64,000 bases of DNA. Source: an uncultured Sphaerochaeta sp. (lineage in GTDB: Bacteria; Spirochaetota; Spirochaetia; Sphaerochaetales; Sphaerochaetaceae). Below, one piece after another: positions 30,656-38,963 of the stretch (the first letter of the stretch is position 1; each line of letters begins with the position of its first letter). Made by a program: the position numbers and the translations under genes. Below the pieces are notes generated by a model that saw only the letters and a program-made list of their open reading frames with translations, had not been told where the DNA came from and did no database searches. The stretch lies in contig NZ_OY781939.1 in NCBI RefSeq assembly GCF_963677315.1, positions 558,001 to 622,000 of the forward strand. Reading direction: 5' to 3'.

Positions 30656-32002
30656 ATGCAGCAGGATATGACCAGAGGCAATCCCCTTAGGTTGATTTTC
30701 TTTTTTATGCTTCCCATTCTTGGAGGCAACTTATTCCAACAGTTCTATACGATGGTAGATACCTTTGTCGTCGGTAGATTCATCGGCGTCCACGCATTGG
30801 CAGCAGTCGGTTCTACCGGACCGATCACGTTCTTTGTGCTTGGATTCGTTATCGGACTCAATGCAGGCTTCTCTGTGATCATCAGCCAGAAGTTCGGGGC
30901 TAAGGATGAGAGGAGCATGCGGAAGGCAGTAGCAATGAGCATCCTCTCAGCTTTATTCCTCTCTATACTTGTTTCCTTTCTCGCGATAATCTCTGTCAAA
31001 CCTCTGCTGGAAATACTCAATACACCACAAAACATCATCAAGGATGCACAAGATTACCTAGTTATCCTGTACCTTGGCATTGTTGCCACCATCTATTACA
31101 ACCTACTGGCAGCCATCCTCCGTGCCTTGGGAGACAGCAGGTCCCCTCTCTATTTTCTTCTGATTGCAAGTGTATTGAATATCATCGGCGACCTTGTATC
31201 TGTCATCATCCTGGATATGGGTGTCAAGGGAGTTGCGCTTGCCACCATCTCAAGCCAAGGGATATCTGCTCTGCTCTGTCTTTTCTATATATACAAGCGA
31301 TACCCGATATTGCACCTGAAGAGAGAAGACTGGAGTATTGACTGGCCTATGATCGGCAGACTTCTGCGTATCGGATTGCCAAGCGCACTCCAATTCTCTG
31401 TCTGTGCAATCGGGGTCATGATAGTCCAGTCTGTCATCAATACCTTTGGCAGCGATACTGTTGCAGCCTACTCGGTGGGAACTCGCATTGAACAACTGGT
31501 GACCCAACCACTGATGACCCTCGGGCTTGCAATGGCGACCTACAGCGCACAAAACCTAGGAGGAGGGTATCTTCCCAGAATTTCCCAAGGTCTGAAAAGT
31601 GCGCTTATGTTGAATGTGCTTTTCAGTCTGGCAGCATTTCTTCTGGTATTCTTTGCAGGTGATTTCCTCGCCTTGCTCTTCATCGATGCTTCGCAAAGTC
31701 ACGTGATTGAGCAAACCAGTCAATATCTCTCTCTTGTCTCGTACTTCTTCATCCCTCTGGGTCTCATATTTGTTTTCAGAAATACCTGCCAAGGATTAGG
31801 ATCTGGATTGATTCCTATGCTTTCTTCCATTCAGGAGCTGCTATTCCGAGCGCTTGCAGCCTTCACGCTTCCTGGTTTGTTGGGATATGAAGGAATCATC
31901 CTCTCCAGCCCACTGGCTTGGATTGCTGCAGCCATCCTCCTGATTTTTGCCTACCGGATCCAGATGCGTCATTTTCGCAGCATCATGAAGCAGACTGCCT
32001 GA
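30656..32002 (+). CDS. MATE family efflux transporter
   Basis: A 448-residue inner-membrane exporter with about twelve helices, of the MATE family (Na+- or H+-coupled drug or metabolite export). Family features are IFFFMLPILGGNLFQQFY at the start, the MVDTFVVGRFIG motif in helix 2, LRALGDSRSPLY in the first half, and the duplicated pattern with FRNTCQGLGSGLIPMLSS in the second half. The ATG at 30656 is preferred because AGGAG lies about 10 bases before it, while the open frame upstream has no family match. The ComM gene follows after 18 bp. Confidence 0.93.
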   Translation: MQQDMTRGNPLRLIFFFMLPILGGNLFQQFYTMVDTFVVGRFIGVHALAAVGSTGPITFFVLGFVIGLNAGFSVIISQKFGAKDERSMRKAVAMSILSALFLSILVSFLAIISVKPLLEILNTPQNIIKDAQDYLVILYLGIVATIYYNLLAAILRALGDSRSPLYFLLIASVLNIIGDLVSVIILDMGVKGVALATISSQGISALLCLFYIYKRYPILHLKREDWSIDWPMIGRLLRIGLPSALQFSVCAIGVMIVQSVINTFGSDTVAAYSVGTRIEQLVTQPLMTLGLAMATYSAQNLGGGYLPRISQGLKSALMLNVLFSLAAFLLVFFAGDFLALLFIDASQSHVIEQTSQYLSLVSYFFIPLGLIFVFRNTCQGLGSGLIPMLSSIQELLFRALAAFTLPGLLGYEGIILSSPLAWIAAAILLIFAYRIQMRHFRSIMKQTA

Positions 32003-32020
32003 TAACTCCTCTTAGGTGGT

Positions 32021-33379
32021 ATGCATATATATGGATACCAAAGAACCGGATTCAATGGCACCCTCCTTCGGGTGCAGGTGGCAAGATCAAACACCACTTT
32101 CACTATACGTGGACTCTCCCAGGCTAAAGCTTCCCGCTTGAAGGGAGAAGTGAAAGCCTACTATCAGGGCCCCCTTCCCCGACTCTCAATCCAAGTGCCA
32201 GCCCACTCATCCATCGATGGCATACTTGCTCCAGTTCTGCTTGCAATGATTTGCATGGAGAAAAACCTCCTGGAAATAAGTAAACACTCAATCCTGCTGT
32301 ATGGGACTATCGATTTGACAGGATCCTTGATAAGTCTCCCTCCTTTGCATAGAGAACTAACACAGTTATGCGCAGAAGCTGGAATTTCACTCATTCTGAG
32401 CGGTGAGAATATCTCCCCAATCAATAAACACTGTATTTCCTGTCCTTCCATTGCCTCTGCATTGAGTCAACTCTGGAGATTTGCATTACTTCATCCAGAA
32501 AACGAGATACAGAGTAAGGAGACAGGCAAGAAGCATACATTGGAGGAAGATCCATTCTTCGGCATCCTTGGCTTGCAAGAAGCGAAACAAGCGCTCTGTT
32601 ACGCTGTTGCTGGTGAAATACCACTTCTTTTCTATGGACCACCAGGTAGTGGAAAAAGTTTATTACTGAACCGGACCAAAGCCTTGCTTCCCCCTCTTTT
32701 AGGAGAGCGCGCGCAAGAAGTCTGGGCAATCCACGGGAAACAAAGCATTGAATCCCCTCTTTTACGTTTGGAGGCTGGAATGAGTCAGCAGAAGATACTC
32801 GCAGGAACCCCTCCCTGGATAAGCCGGGCACATGGGGGTGCACTGCTTGTGGATGAACTCTCAAACCAGAAACCAAAAGTAAGAACTACACTCGCACAGT
32901 TGTTGGACACACACCAAGTTGGTGATTATCCACTTCTTTACTCCATGGTTGCCGCTACCAACGGATGCCGTTGTGCAAATCTGGGTAATCCTCATGGAAT
33001 ATGTCGTTGCACCCAGGTGCAGATTGACCAGTTCTGGGGACTCATCGGCTGGCCCTTGCTTGACCGGTTCGCCATTGCCCTTGCATTGGAGCCGGAACCA
33101 TTGCTGACGGGAACAGTTCAGGCATTTCATGTTGACAGGAAAGCCATGGAGCATGTCCGATCCCTGCAACCAAAACGCAAGAGCGAAGGTTTTGCCCATC
33201 TTTTTCCCCGTTACAGCAAGGTGATGGACCATACGCAAAGGAGTCTCAGGAGAGCAAAACTCTGCTGCACCCTTGCGCAGGTGATTGCAGACTGGGAAGG
33301 AAAAGAATCGGTTACCCAAGAGATAATGGAGAAGGCTTACTCGCTCTACCTACTTCCCAAAGATCGTCATTACCACTAG
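32021..33379 (+). CDS. ComM/YifB family AAA+ ATPase, diverged
   Basis: A 452-residue protein of the Mg-chelatase-like ComM/YifB family; ComM is a branch-migration helicase used in natural transformation. It has a ChlI-like N-terminal domain (about 1-160), Walker A FYGPPGSGKSLLL, Walker B GALLVDELSN and a C-terminal lid domain. The family cysteine motif NPCPCG...C.C appears here in altered form as NGCRCANLGNPHGICRCT. The family average is about 500 residues, so this copy is short and clearly diverged. It lies 18 bp after the MATE gene, probably in one transcript. Confidence 0.82.
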   Translation: MHIYGYQRTGFNGTLLRVQVARSNTTFTIRGLSQAKASRLKGEVKAYYQGPLPRLSIQVPAHSSIDGILAPVLLAMICMEKNLLEISKHSILLYGTIDLTGSLISLPPLHRELTQLCAEAGISLILSGENISPINKHCISCPSIASALSQLWRFALLHPENEIQSKETGKKHTLEEDPFFGILGLQEAKQALCYAVAGEIPLLFYGPPGSGKSLLLNRTKALLPPLLGERAQEVWAIHGKQSIESPLLRLEAGMSQQKILAGTPPWISRAHGGALLVDELSNQKPKVRTTLAQLLDTHQVGDYPLLYSMVAATNGCRCANLGNPHGICRCTQVQIDQFWGLIGWPLLDRFAIALALEPEPLLTGTVQAFHVDRKAMEHVRSLQPKRKSEGFAHLFPRYSKVMDHTQRSLRRAKLCCTLAQVIADWEGKESVTQEIMEKAYSLYLLPKDRHYH

Positions 33380-33422
33380 CGGTTTGGGCTGTTAGCCTTT
33401 ATACTTGTTGAAGATTCTCACT

Positions 33423-33440
33423 GTAGTGGCAAATCACTAC
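33423..33440. repeat. Short inverted repeat before the AEC transporter gene
   Basis: GTAGTG and CACTAC flank a 6-base spacer, about 25 bp upstream of the start at 33466. It could be an operator or a leader hairpin; nothing else supports a specific role. Confidence 0.45.
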
Positions 33441-33465
33441 CATCATATATACAGAGAGGAATGCA

Positions 33466-34395
33466 ATGATTGAACAGATACTGCCTGTCGTACCGCTATT
33501 ACTGCTTTTCTTGTTGGGCTATGCGCTGCAACGAACCAATTTCTTCTCTACCGAATCACTTTCTCATGTAAAGAGGATTGTCTCTGATCTTGCCTTGCCG
33601 GCATTATTGTTTCAGGCCTTCTCTTCGATAGAACTGGAAAGCCGTTATCTTATTCTGGTTATCCTCATTTTTATTGTATGTCTGATCATGGTTGTCTTGG
33701 GCCACTATATTGGAAAGCTTCTGAAGATACACAGCCCCTACTTTGCATTGATGATGACCGGCTTTGAAATGGGAATGTTTGGTTATGCAGTATTTGTCTC
33801 CTTCCAAGGGGAAGCACACCTGGGAAAGATTGCTCTGGTAGATCTTGGACAGGTAGTATTTGTCTTTACCATCTTGATGGCCTTGATGATCAAGCATCGC
33901 GATGGAACCGCCAAAGGCAGTGAACTACTGAGAAAAATCGTCACCAGCCCAGTAATCCTTGCAATTATTGCAGGGCTTGCTACCAGCTTCATAGCTCCCC
34001 ACGTCCAAAGCTCTCCCCTCTGGGATACCCTGGCTGAAATGATTGACCTGCTTGCCCAGTTGACGGTTCCCCTCATTGCAATCACCATCGGTTACGGAAT
34101 CCATATCAAGAAGGAGCTGATAGGAAAATCCTTGAAGACCATACTGGCAAGAAGGGTATTGCTTACCCTGTTTGCCCTCCTCCTGAATGCATTGGTGGTA
34201 GACTCCTGGTTGGGAATGGATCGGATGTATCAGGTTGCGCTCATGACGATGTTCCTTACCCCGCCACCGTTTGTAATCTCAATCTATATGCGCAGTGATG
34301 AGGAAGGTGAATCGGATTACGTCGACAACACGCTCTCTTTGGATACGCTTGTCTCCATTGTTGCAGTAATAATCGCTTCAGCAATGTATGCTTGA
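33466..34395 (+). CDS. AEC (auxin efflux carrier) family transporter
   Basis: A 309-residue membrane protein with about ten helices in two five-helix halves. The ILPVVPLLLLFLLGYALQRTNFF start and SDLALPALLFQAFSSIEL match the membrane transport protein family PF03547, which includes malonate and auxin carriers. The second half has LIAITIGYGIHIKKEL and the helix MFLTPPPFVISIYM. GAGAGGAA lies upstream of the ATG. Substrate is unknown; in bacteria it is usually a dicarboxylate or similar organic acid. Confidence 0.87.
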   Translation: MIEQILPVVPLLLLFLLGYALQRTNFFSTESLSHVKRIVSDLALPALLFQAFSSIELESRYLILVILIFIVCLIMVVLGHYIGKLLKIHSPYFALMMTGFEMGMFGYAVFVSFQGEAHLGKIALVDLGQVVFVFTILMALMIKHRDGTAKGSELLRKIVTSPVILAIIAGLATSFIAPHVQSSPLWDTLAEMIDLLAQLTVPLIAITIGYGIHIKKELIGKSLKTILARRVLLTLFALLLNALVVDSWLGMDRMYQVALMTMFLTPPPFVISIYMRSDEEGESDYVDNTLSLDTLVSIVAVIIASAMYA

Positions 34396-34481
34396 AACCG
34401 GTAAAACACCAGAGAGGCAGTCCTATTCACAGAAAACCAGCGCAAAGCACACGTGATGTAGCAATAATTCTGCTCAAGTAG

Positions 34482-34511
34482 TTGACACCCTTTTGAGCTC
34501 TCTGGTATAGT
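34482..34511 (+). promoter_or_regulatory. Promoter of the tRNA-Lys/tRNA-Glu unit
   Basis: TTGACA (34482-34487) and TATAGT (34506-34511) with an 18-bp spacer, 14 bp before the tRNA-Lys gene. Confidence 0.88.
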
Positions 34512-34525
34512 CCATTACGTTGCAA

Positions 34526-34598
34526 GGGCCGCTAGCTCAGCTGGTAGAGCAACGCCCTTTTAAGGCGTGGGTCACAGGTCCGAATCCTGTGCGGCTCA
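34526..34598 (+). tRNA. tRNA-Lys (anticodon UUU)
   Basis: All four stems form: acceptor GGGCCGC with GCGGCTC, D stem GCTC/GAGC, anticodon stem ACGCC/GGCGT with loop CTTTTAA, and T stem ACAGG/CCTGT. The discriminator is A. CCA is not encoded. Confidence 0.96.
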
Positions 34599-34629
34599 TC
34601 TTGCCTCTGTTTTTTAACATGCTTGTTAT

Positions 34630-34701
34630 GTCTCCTTCGTCTAGTGGTTAGGACATCGGGTTTTCATCCCGACAACAGGGGTTCAATTCCCCTAGGAGAT
34701 G
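34630..34701 (+). tRNA. tRNA-Glu (anticodon UUC)
   Basis: Acceptor GTCTCCT pairs with AGGAGAT (one G-U). The anticodon stem is TCGGG/CCCGA with loop TTTTCAT, and the discriminator is G. It follows tRNA-Lys by 31 bp and shares its promoter and terminator. Confidence 0.96.
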
Positions 34702-34706
34702 CTTAA

Positions 34707-34740
34707 GGGAGCCTACCGTCTGGTAGGTTCCCTTTTCTTT
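34707..34740 (+). terminator. Terminator of the tRNA-Lys/tRNA-Glu unit
   Basis: GGGAGCCTACC, loop GTCT and GGTAGGTTCCC form an 11-pair stem with one G-U, followed by TTTTCTTT. The 240 bp from here to the antiporter stop at 34984 show no gene or clear structure. Confidence 0.92.
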
Positions 34741-34983
34741 ATTACTACATTACTACTGCAAGCATGATTTTTGAAGCTCTGGGCCTCTACCCTTTCCGAA
34801 AGGCTTGTCTCACTATTGACTTCTCATAGAACCCGTTATACAAAGAAAATACAGGATGGTTTTCCAATAGCATCATATCTCCCAATCGCTATTAGCCATC
34901 CATGTGATGTACCCTTCTTCCGGGCTGCAGTCCATATACTTGTATCCACACCCGCAAGCTTTGGATTGCAGCTCCCTTTATGT

Positions 34984-36252
34984 TCAATCCTTAAGCAGAT
35001 CGTACTCAGCTTCACTCGCTACCAATGCAGAGGAGCTCGAGCCTTCACTCCCATCCACCGAGAGAAGATGCCTGCCACCCCAGCTGATGGCAAACGCACC
35101 CAGGGGAGCAGTTAAAATAATACTCATCACGGCAACGGCCAGGATGATCTGACCAGGGCGGGTATCCATACCACGTTCACCCATTGCTGCAAGGGGAGCA
35201 GAGCCAATTGCGGCCTGCACTGTTGCCTTGGGAAGATAGGAAATAACGACAAACAACTTCTCTTTCAGAGAGAATCCAGAGCCGAGTGTACAGAGATAGG
35301 TACCCACCGATCGACTCACCAGTGCGATAAGAATAAGAAGAATTGCAGCAAAGCCGGCTTCCTTTGCTGCATTCAGATCTACTTGCGCCCCTACCATGGC
35401 AAAAAGCACTATCTGCGCAAAGACCCAGATTTTCCCCAGTTTGCTGGAGAGCTCGTGAGCCATCGATTCCCTCCTTTCCAAGATAATGAACCCGATAGCC
35501 ATGACAGCAAGAAGTGCTGCAAAAGGTATATGCCTGGCCTCAAGCAGGTCCCCAATGTGGACCAGAGCAATTGCAATCGCCAAGAGGGTCATTGCCCGTT
35601 TGGTTGCACGTGGATTGTACCGTTCGAACACCCTGATCAGGAATCGAGCGATCAGATACCCAACAATAACTGCAAAAACCAGCGAGAGGGGAATGGATGC
35701 AATCATCCATGAAATATTCACAGCATCCCCAACATAGAGTGAGAGGACAATACTGTATGCAACGATAACCGTTACATCATCCAGGCTTGCACCGGCCAAC
35801 ACCAAGGTAGGGATGGCCTTCTTGGTACCCCTGCCTTCCTTGATGAACTGAACCATCATGGGAACCACCACAGCCGGAGAGACTGCCGCAAGCACACATG
35901 CGAGCAAAACACTCTCTCCCCTGCTTATAGAGAGCAGCCCAGGTGCCAAGGCTATGATGAGAGCGGCTTCAAAGACTGCGGGAAGAAATGCAAGCAGTAT
36001 GGCCTGGAGCCCTACCTTATGGAGACTCTCTCTTGAAAGTTCCAGCCCTGCACGCAAAAGTATTACGATGAGTGCAATCATACGCAGGTCTGAGCCGATT
36101 CGTATCAGGTCAGGGTCGAGCAATCCCAATATCTGTGGACCAAGGACTGCCCCTACTGCCAACATCCCTATAAGTGGGGGAACATGGATACGCTGTAATA
36201 GATATTCAACAAGAAGACAGAGAATCATCAACTCCGCAAGACTTAGTGCCAT
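34984..36252 (-). CDS. Cation/proton antiporter, CPA2 (Na+/H+ exchanger) family, under fluoride riboswitch
   Basis: A 422-residue membrane protein with about 12-13 helices of the PF00999 family (NapA/KefB-like). Features are the N-terminal LQRIHVPPLIGMLAVGAVLGP, ILLRAGLELSRESL, and the paired charged site LVLAGASLDDVTVIVAYS, whose Asp-Asp is the ion-binding motif. The ATG at 36252 has GGAGGT upstream and matches the family N-terminus; the frame further upstream passes through the riboswitch and is not coding. The fluoride-type aptamer in its leader suggests that it acts in fluoride resistance, either by exporting F- itself or by restoring the ion and pH balance upset by HF entry. A KTN or other regulatory domain is not present. 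Confidence 0.92.
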   Translation of the reverse strand: MALSLAELMILCLLVEYLLQRIHVPPLIGMLAVGAVLGPQILGLLDPDLIRIGSDLRMIALIVILLRAGLELSRESLHKVGLQAILLAFLPAVFEAALIIALAPGLLSISRGESVLLACVLAAVSPAVVVPMMVQFIKEGRGTKKAIPTLVLAGASLDDVTVIVAYSIVLSLYVGDAVNISWMIASIPLSLVFAVIVGYLIARFLIRVFERYNPRATKRAMTLLAIAIALVHIGDLLEARHIPFAALLAVMAIGFIILERRESMAHELSSKLGKIWVFAQIVLFAMVGAQVDLNAAKEAGFAAILLILIALVSRSVGTYLCTLGSGFSLKEKLFVVISYLPKATVQAAIGSAPLAAMGERGMDTRPGQIILAVAVMSIILTAPLGAFAISWGGRHLLSVDGSEGSSSSALVASEAEYDLLKD

Positions 36253-36279
36253 GGCACACCTCCAGACCTTAATTAGGTT

Positions 36280-36354
36280 GCAGGAGTTATCAGCAGAATC
36301 GTAGGCTGCGGTTTTCTCTTGGGTTGGGAGAGATGGCGAACCCCATCGCCTGCC
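36280..36354 (-). ncRNA. Fluoride riboswitch (crcB RNA motif)
   Basis: The minus-strand leader of the antiporter matches the crcB aptamer. It contains GGCGATGGGGTTCGCC (the hallmark GGcgATGGnGTTCgCC stem-loop), a small inserted hairpin with CTCT/AGAG arms, then AACCGCAG and CTGCTGATAACTCCTGC. The outer stem pairs GCAGG (36349-36353) with CCTGC (36280-36284). These are the most conserved positions of the known motif. Downstream, CTCC of the aptamer 3' strand can pair with the GGAG of the ribosome site around an ACCT/AGGT hairpin. The switch therefore probably acts on translation, with fluoride freeing the site. Confidence 0.87.
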
Positions 36355-36356
36355 CC

Positions 36357-36386
36357 ATTGTAGGAAATGCCACGCTTCTTGGTCAA
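36357..36386 (-). promoter_or_regulatory. Promoter of the fluoride-riboswitch/antiporter transcript
   Basis: On the minus strand, TTGACC (36381-36386) and TACAAT (36357-36362) have an 18-bp spacer. Transcription would begin within a few bases of the aptamer's first stem, as expected if the aptamer is the 5' end of the mRNA. Confidence 0.8.
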
Positions 36387-36458
36387 GTGAGGTTATTTGA
36401 CGGGTGTACAACTCCAGCAATCTATGGATAATAATGAAGATTATCAGGAGAATGAATC

Positions 36459-37523
36459 ATGACAAATATTAAACGAATACAGAGAATCTGTGACGCCAAT
36501 GGCATTTCAGGATTTGAAGACGCAGTACTTGAGGTCATCCGCAAGGACGGAGCACACCTGGGTAGTTTTGAAGAGGACTCCTTGAGGAATCTCTACCTCT
36601 CCAGAACACAGAACCAAGAGGGAAAGCCAACTGTACTGCTTGATGCACATACCGACGAGGTAGGATTCATGGTCAAATGCATCCGTGAGGATGGGATGCT
36701 TGAATTTATCCCCATCGGGGGATGGGTTACCACCAATATTCCTGCTCATATGGTACGGGTACAGAGGCGTGATGGCTCCACCATTCCCGGTATTGTTGGA
36801 TCAAAACCTCCTCACTACCAAAGCGAGGCAGAACGAAAAAGCGTTCCAGACATCTCCAGTCTGTTCATCGATATCGGGGCATCCAGCAAGCAACATGCCA
36901 TAGAACTGGGAGCTGAAGTGGCAAGCCCAGTCATCCCGGAGGCAACCTGCTCTTACAATTCAGAAACAAAGCTGCTCTTTGGCAAGGCCTTCGACTGCAG
37001 ACTTGGTTGTTCAACCATTCTTGATGTCATGGAAGACCTTCAGGAAGAGCCACTTGATGTCAATTTGGTCGCCGGTTTTGCAAGCCAGGAGGAAGTGGGG
37101 TGCCGAGGAGCACAACTCACCGCAAGGAAAGTCAATCCAGATGTAGCCATCTGCTTTGAGGGAAGTCCGGCTGATGACACCTTCCTTCCCCCCTATCAGC
37201 AGCAGACCATCGTGGGCAAGGGCCCCATGCTCCGATTCATTGACTCAAAAATGATAACAAACCCAAGATTCCAACGCTTTGCCCTCGATCTTGCAGAGAA
37301 ACACCAGATACCCGTACAGCAAGGGGTAAGGAACGGTGGGGCAACCAATGCAGCTGCTTTGCATCTATCCGGCCAAGGTATTCCTACCATCGTGATCGGC
37401 ATCCCGGTCAGGTATGCACATACACACTGGGGAATCAGCAGCGTGGAGGACGTTGAGAGTTCAATCCGCCTCGCGAGGGCAATTCTCAGCAATCTCAGTG
37501 AGGAGATAATTGCTGGGTTCTGA
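36459..37523 (+). CDS. M42 family metallo-aminopeptidase
   Basis: A 354-residue cytosolic di-metal aminopeptidase of the M42 (glutamyl aminopeptidase/TET) family, which trims peptides. Metal and catalytic motifs are LLDAHTDEVGFMV (His and catalytic Asp), AFDCRLGCS (bridging Asp), FASQEEVGCRGAQ (catalytic and metal Glu), CFEGSPADD, and YAHTHWGISS with the last His. The family more often has D at the start of the CFEG block and SP after the final His, so this is a side branch. GGAG lies upstream of the ATG. Confidence 0.93.
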   Translation: MTNIKRIQRICDANGISGFEDAVLEVIRKDGAHLGSFEEDSLRNLYLSRTQNQEGKPTVLLDAHTDEVGFMVKCIREDGMLEFIPIGGWVTTNIPAHMVRVQRRDGSTIPGIVGSKPPHYQSEAERKSVPDISSLFIDIGASSKQHAIELGAEVASPVIPEATCSYNSETKLLFGKAFDCRLGCSTILDVMEDLQEEPLDVNLVAGFASQEEVGCRGAQLTARKVNPDVAICFEGSPADDTFLPPYQQQTIVGKGPMLRFIDSKMITNPRFQRFALDLAEKHQIPVQQGVRNGGATNAAALHLSGQGIPTIVIGIPVRYAHTHWGISSVEDVESSIRLARAILSNLSEEIIAGF

Positions 37524-37533
37524 TGTATTGATT

Positions 37534-37562
37534 TTGACAAACAGGTAACCAGGTGTCATACT
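37534..37562 (+). promoter_or_regulatory. Promoter of the aldehyde dehydrogenase gene
   Basis: TTGACA (37534-37539) and CATACT (37557-37562) are spaced by 17 bp, 22 bp before the start codon at 37585. Confidence 0.7.
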
Positions 37563-37584
37563 GGCACAAAAGTGGGGAATACTA

Positions 37585-38955
37585 ATGAATGAAGTACAGC
37601 TCTGCATCTCTGAGATGCGAACATTCTTCCGTAATGGTTCAACCCAGTCGGTTGCATGGAGAAAGACTCAGCTCAAGAAACTGAAGGATGGGATCAAAGA
37701 GCATGAAAAACAGATTCTTGATGCACTATTCGAGGATCTGGGAAAATCCGATTTTGAGGGATTTGCAACTGAGCTCGGATTGGTCTATGCAGAAATAGAC
37801 AAACATCTCAAGCACCTGGATTCCTGGACGAGTAAGAAACGGGTAAGAAACACTCTGCTTTCGTTTCCTTCCAAAGCCTACACAATCTCCATACCCTTGG
37901 GGATTGTGTTGATCATGAGCCCCTGGAACTATCCATTCCAACTGACCATTGCTCCCCTGGTCAGTGCCTTGGCAGCTGGTAACTGCGTCATTGTCAAACC
38001 CTCGAGGTACAGCAACCATACATCAAAGGTCATGGAATCCCTGATCGCAAAACTCTTCCCGAGCCACTACGTGACCGTTTTCCAGGGAGGCAGCGAAATG
38101 AACCAGGAGTTGCTCTCCCACCGCTATGACCATATCTTTTTTACCGGTAGCCCAGTTGTTGGCCGTGTGGTCATGGAAGCTGCAGCCAAGACACTCACCC
38201 CGGTCACCCTGGAACTGGGGGGAAAAAGCCCTGTCATCGTGGAAGCAAATAGTGACATTCCTCTTGCAGCCCGCAGTATTATCTGGGGAAAATGTCTGAA
38301 TGCAGGGCAAACATGCATAGCGCCTGACTACGTACTGGTTGAACGCCCTGTTGCTTCCCAATTGATAGAAGAGATGAAGGCGGCAATCACCAACATGTTT
38401 GGGAGCGACCCATTGCACTGTGAAGACCTTCCGCGAATCATCAACGAAAGACACTTCAACCGGCTCATCAGCCTTTTTGAGGAAGGAACGCTCGTCTACG
38501 GTGGGCAGATCGACCCAAAGAACCTGAAAATTGCCCCAACCCTGATGACTGATGTACAGAGAACAGGAACCCTCATGAGTGACGAAATATTCGGCCCGAT
38601 TTTGCCCATCTTGACCTACGAAACCTTTGAACAAGCCGTCGGTTATGTGCAGGCACGGGAGCACCCCTTGGCACTGTATCTGTTCAGCAACGACAAGGAA
38701 CACCAGGAACATGTGGTAAGAACCGTCAGTTATGGAGGAGGATGCATCAATGATACGGTCATGCATCTCTCCAACCCCCACCTCCCCTTTGGAGGAGTTG
38801 GGGCCAGCGGTATGGGTAGTTACCATGCGAAACAGGGGTTCGATACCTTCAGCCACCAGAAAAGTGTGCTCGAGAGTAAACGATGGCTCGAAATAAAACT
38901 GCGTTATGCCCCTTATCGGGGAAAGCTTGCTTTGATCAAACGATTGTTTTCTTAG
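37585..38955 (+). CDS. NAD(P)-dependent aldehyde dehydrogenase (ALDH3 type)
   Basis: A 456-residue enzyme that oxidises aldehydes to acids. The length, without a longer N-terminal segment, and the sequence around IPLGIVLIMSPWNYPFQLT are those of the class 3 / fatty aldehyde dehydrogenase group. The active-site Glu is in TLELGGKSPVIVE and the catalytic Cys in NAGQTCIAPDYVLV. Also visible are FTGSPVVGRVVMEAA of the cofactor fold and FGGVGASGMGSYHAKQGFDTF at the C-terminus. The following gene starts 8 bp later, so the two are likely co-transcribed. Physiological substrate is unknown. Confidence 0.95.
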   Translation: MNEVQLCISEMRTFFRNGSTQSVAWRKTQLKKLKDGIKEHEKQILDALFEDLGKSDFEGFATELGLVYAEIDKHLKHLDSWTSKKRVRNTLLSFPSKAYTISIPLGIVLIMSPWNYPFQLTIAPLVSALAAGNCVIVKPSRYSNHTSKVMESLIAKLFPSHYVTVFQGGSEMNQELLSHRYDHIFFTGSPVVGRVVMEAAAKTLTPVTLELGGKSPVIVEANSDIPLAARSIIWGKCLNAGQTCIAPDYVLVERPVASQLIEEMKAAITNMFGSDPLHCEDLPRIINERHFNRLISLFEEGTLVYGGQIDPKNLKIAPTLMTDVQRTGTLMSDEIFGPILPILTYETFEQAVGYVQAREHPLALYLFSNDKEHQEHVVRTVSYGGGCINDTVMHLSNPHLPFGGVGASGMGSYHAKQGFDTFSHQKSVLESKRWLEIKLRYAPYRGKLALIKRLFS

Positions 38956-38963
38956 GAGGGTTC

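Noticed and set aside
34526..34701. tRNA pair as an integration site
   Set aside because: No integrase or duplicated tRNA 3' end nearby; the genes on both sides look native.
34742..35115. Open frame starting at 34771 on the plus strand
   Set aside because: It runs into the antiporter gene on the other strand, has no ribosome site and no recognisable motif.
34984..36420. Antiporter read from the farthest upstream start at 36420
   Set aside because: The extra 56 residues would be translated from the riboswitch and promoter; the ATG at 36252 has a good ribosome site and the family N-terminus.
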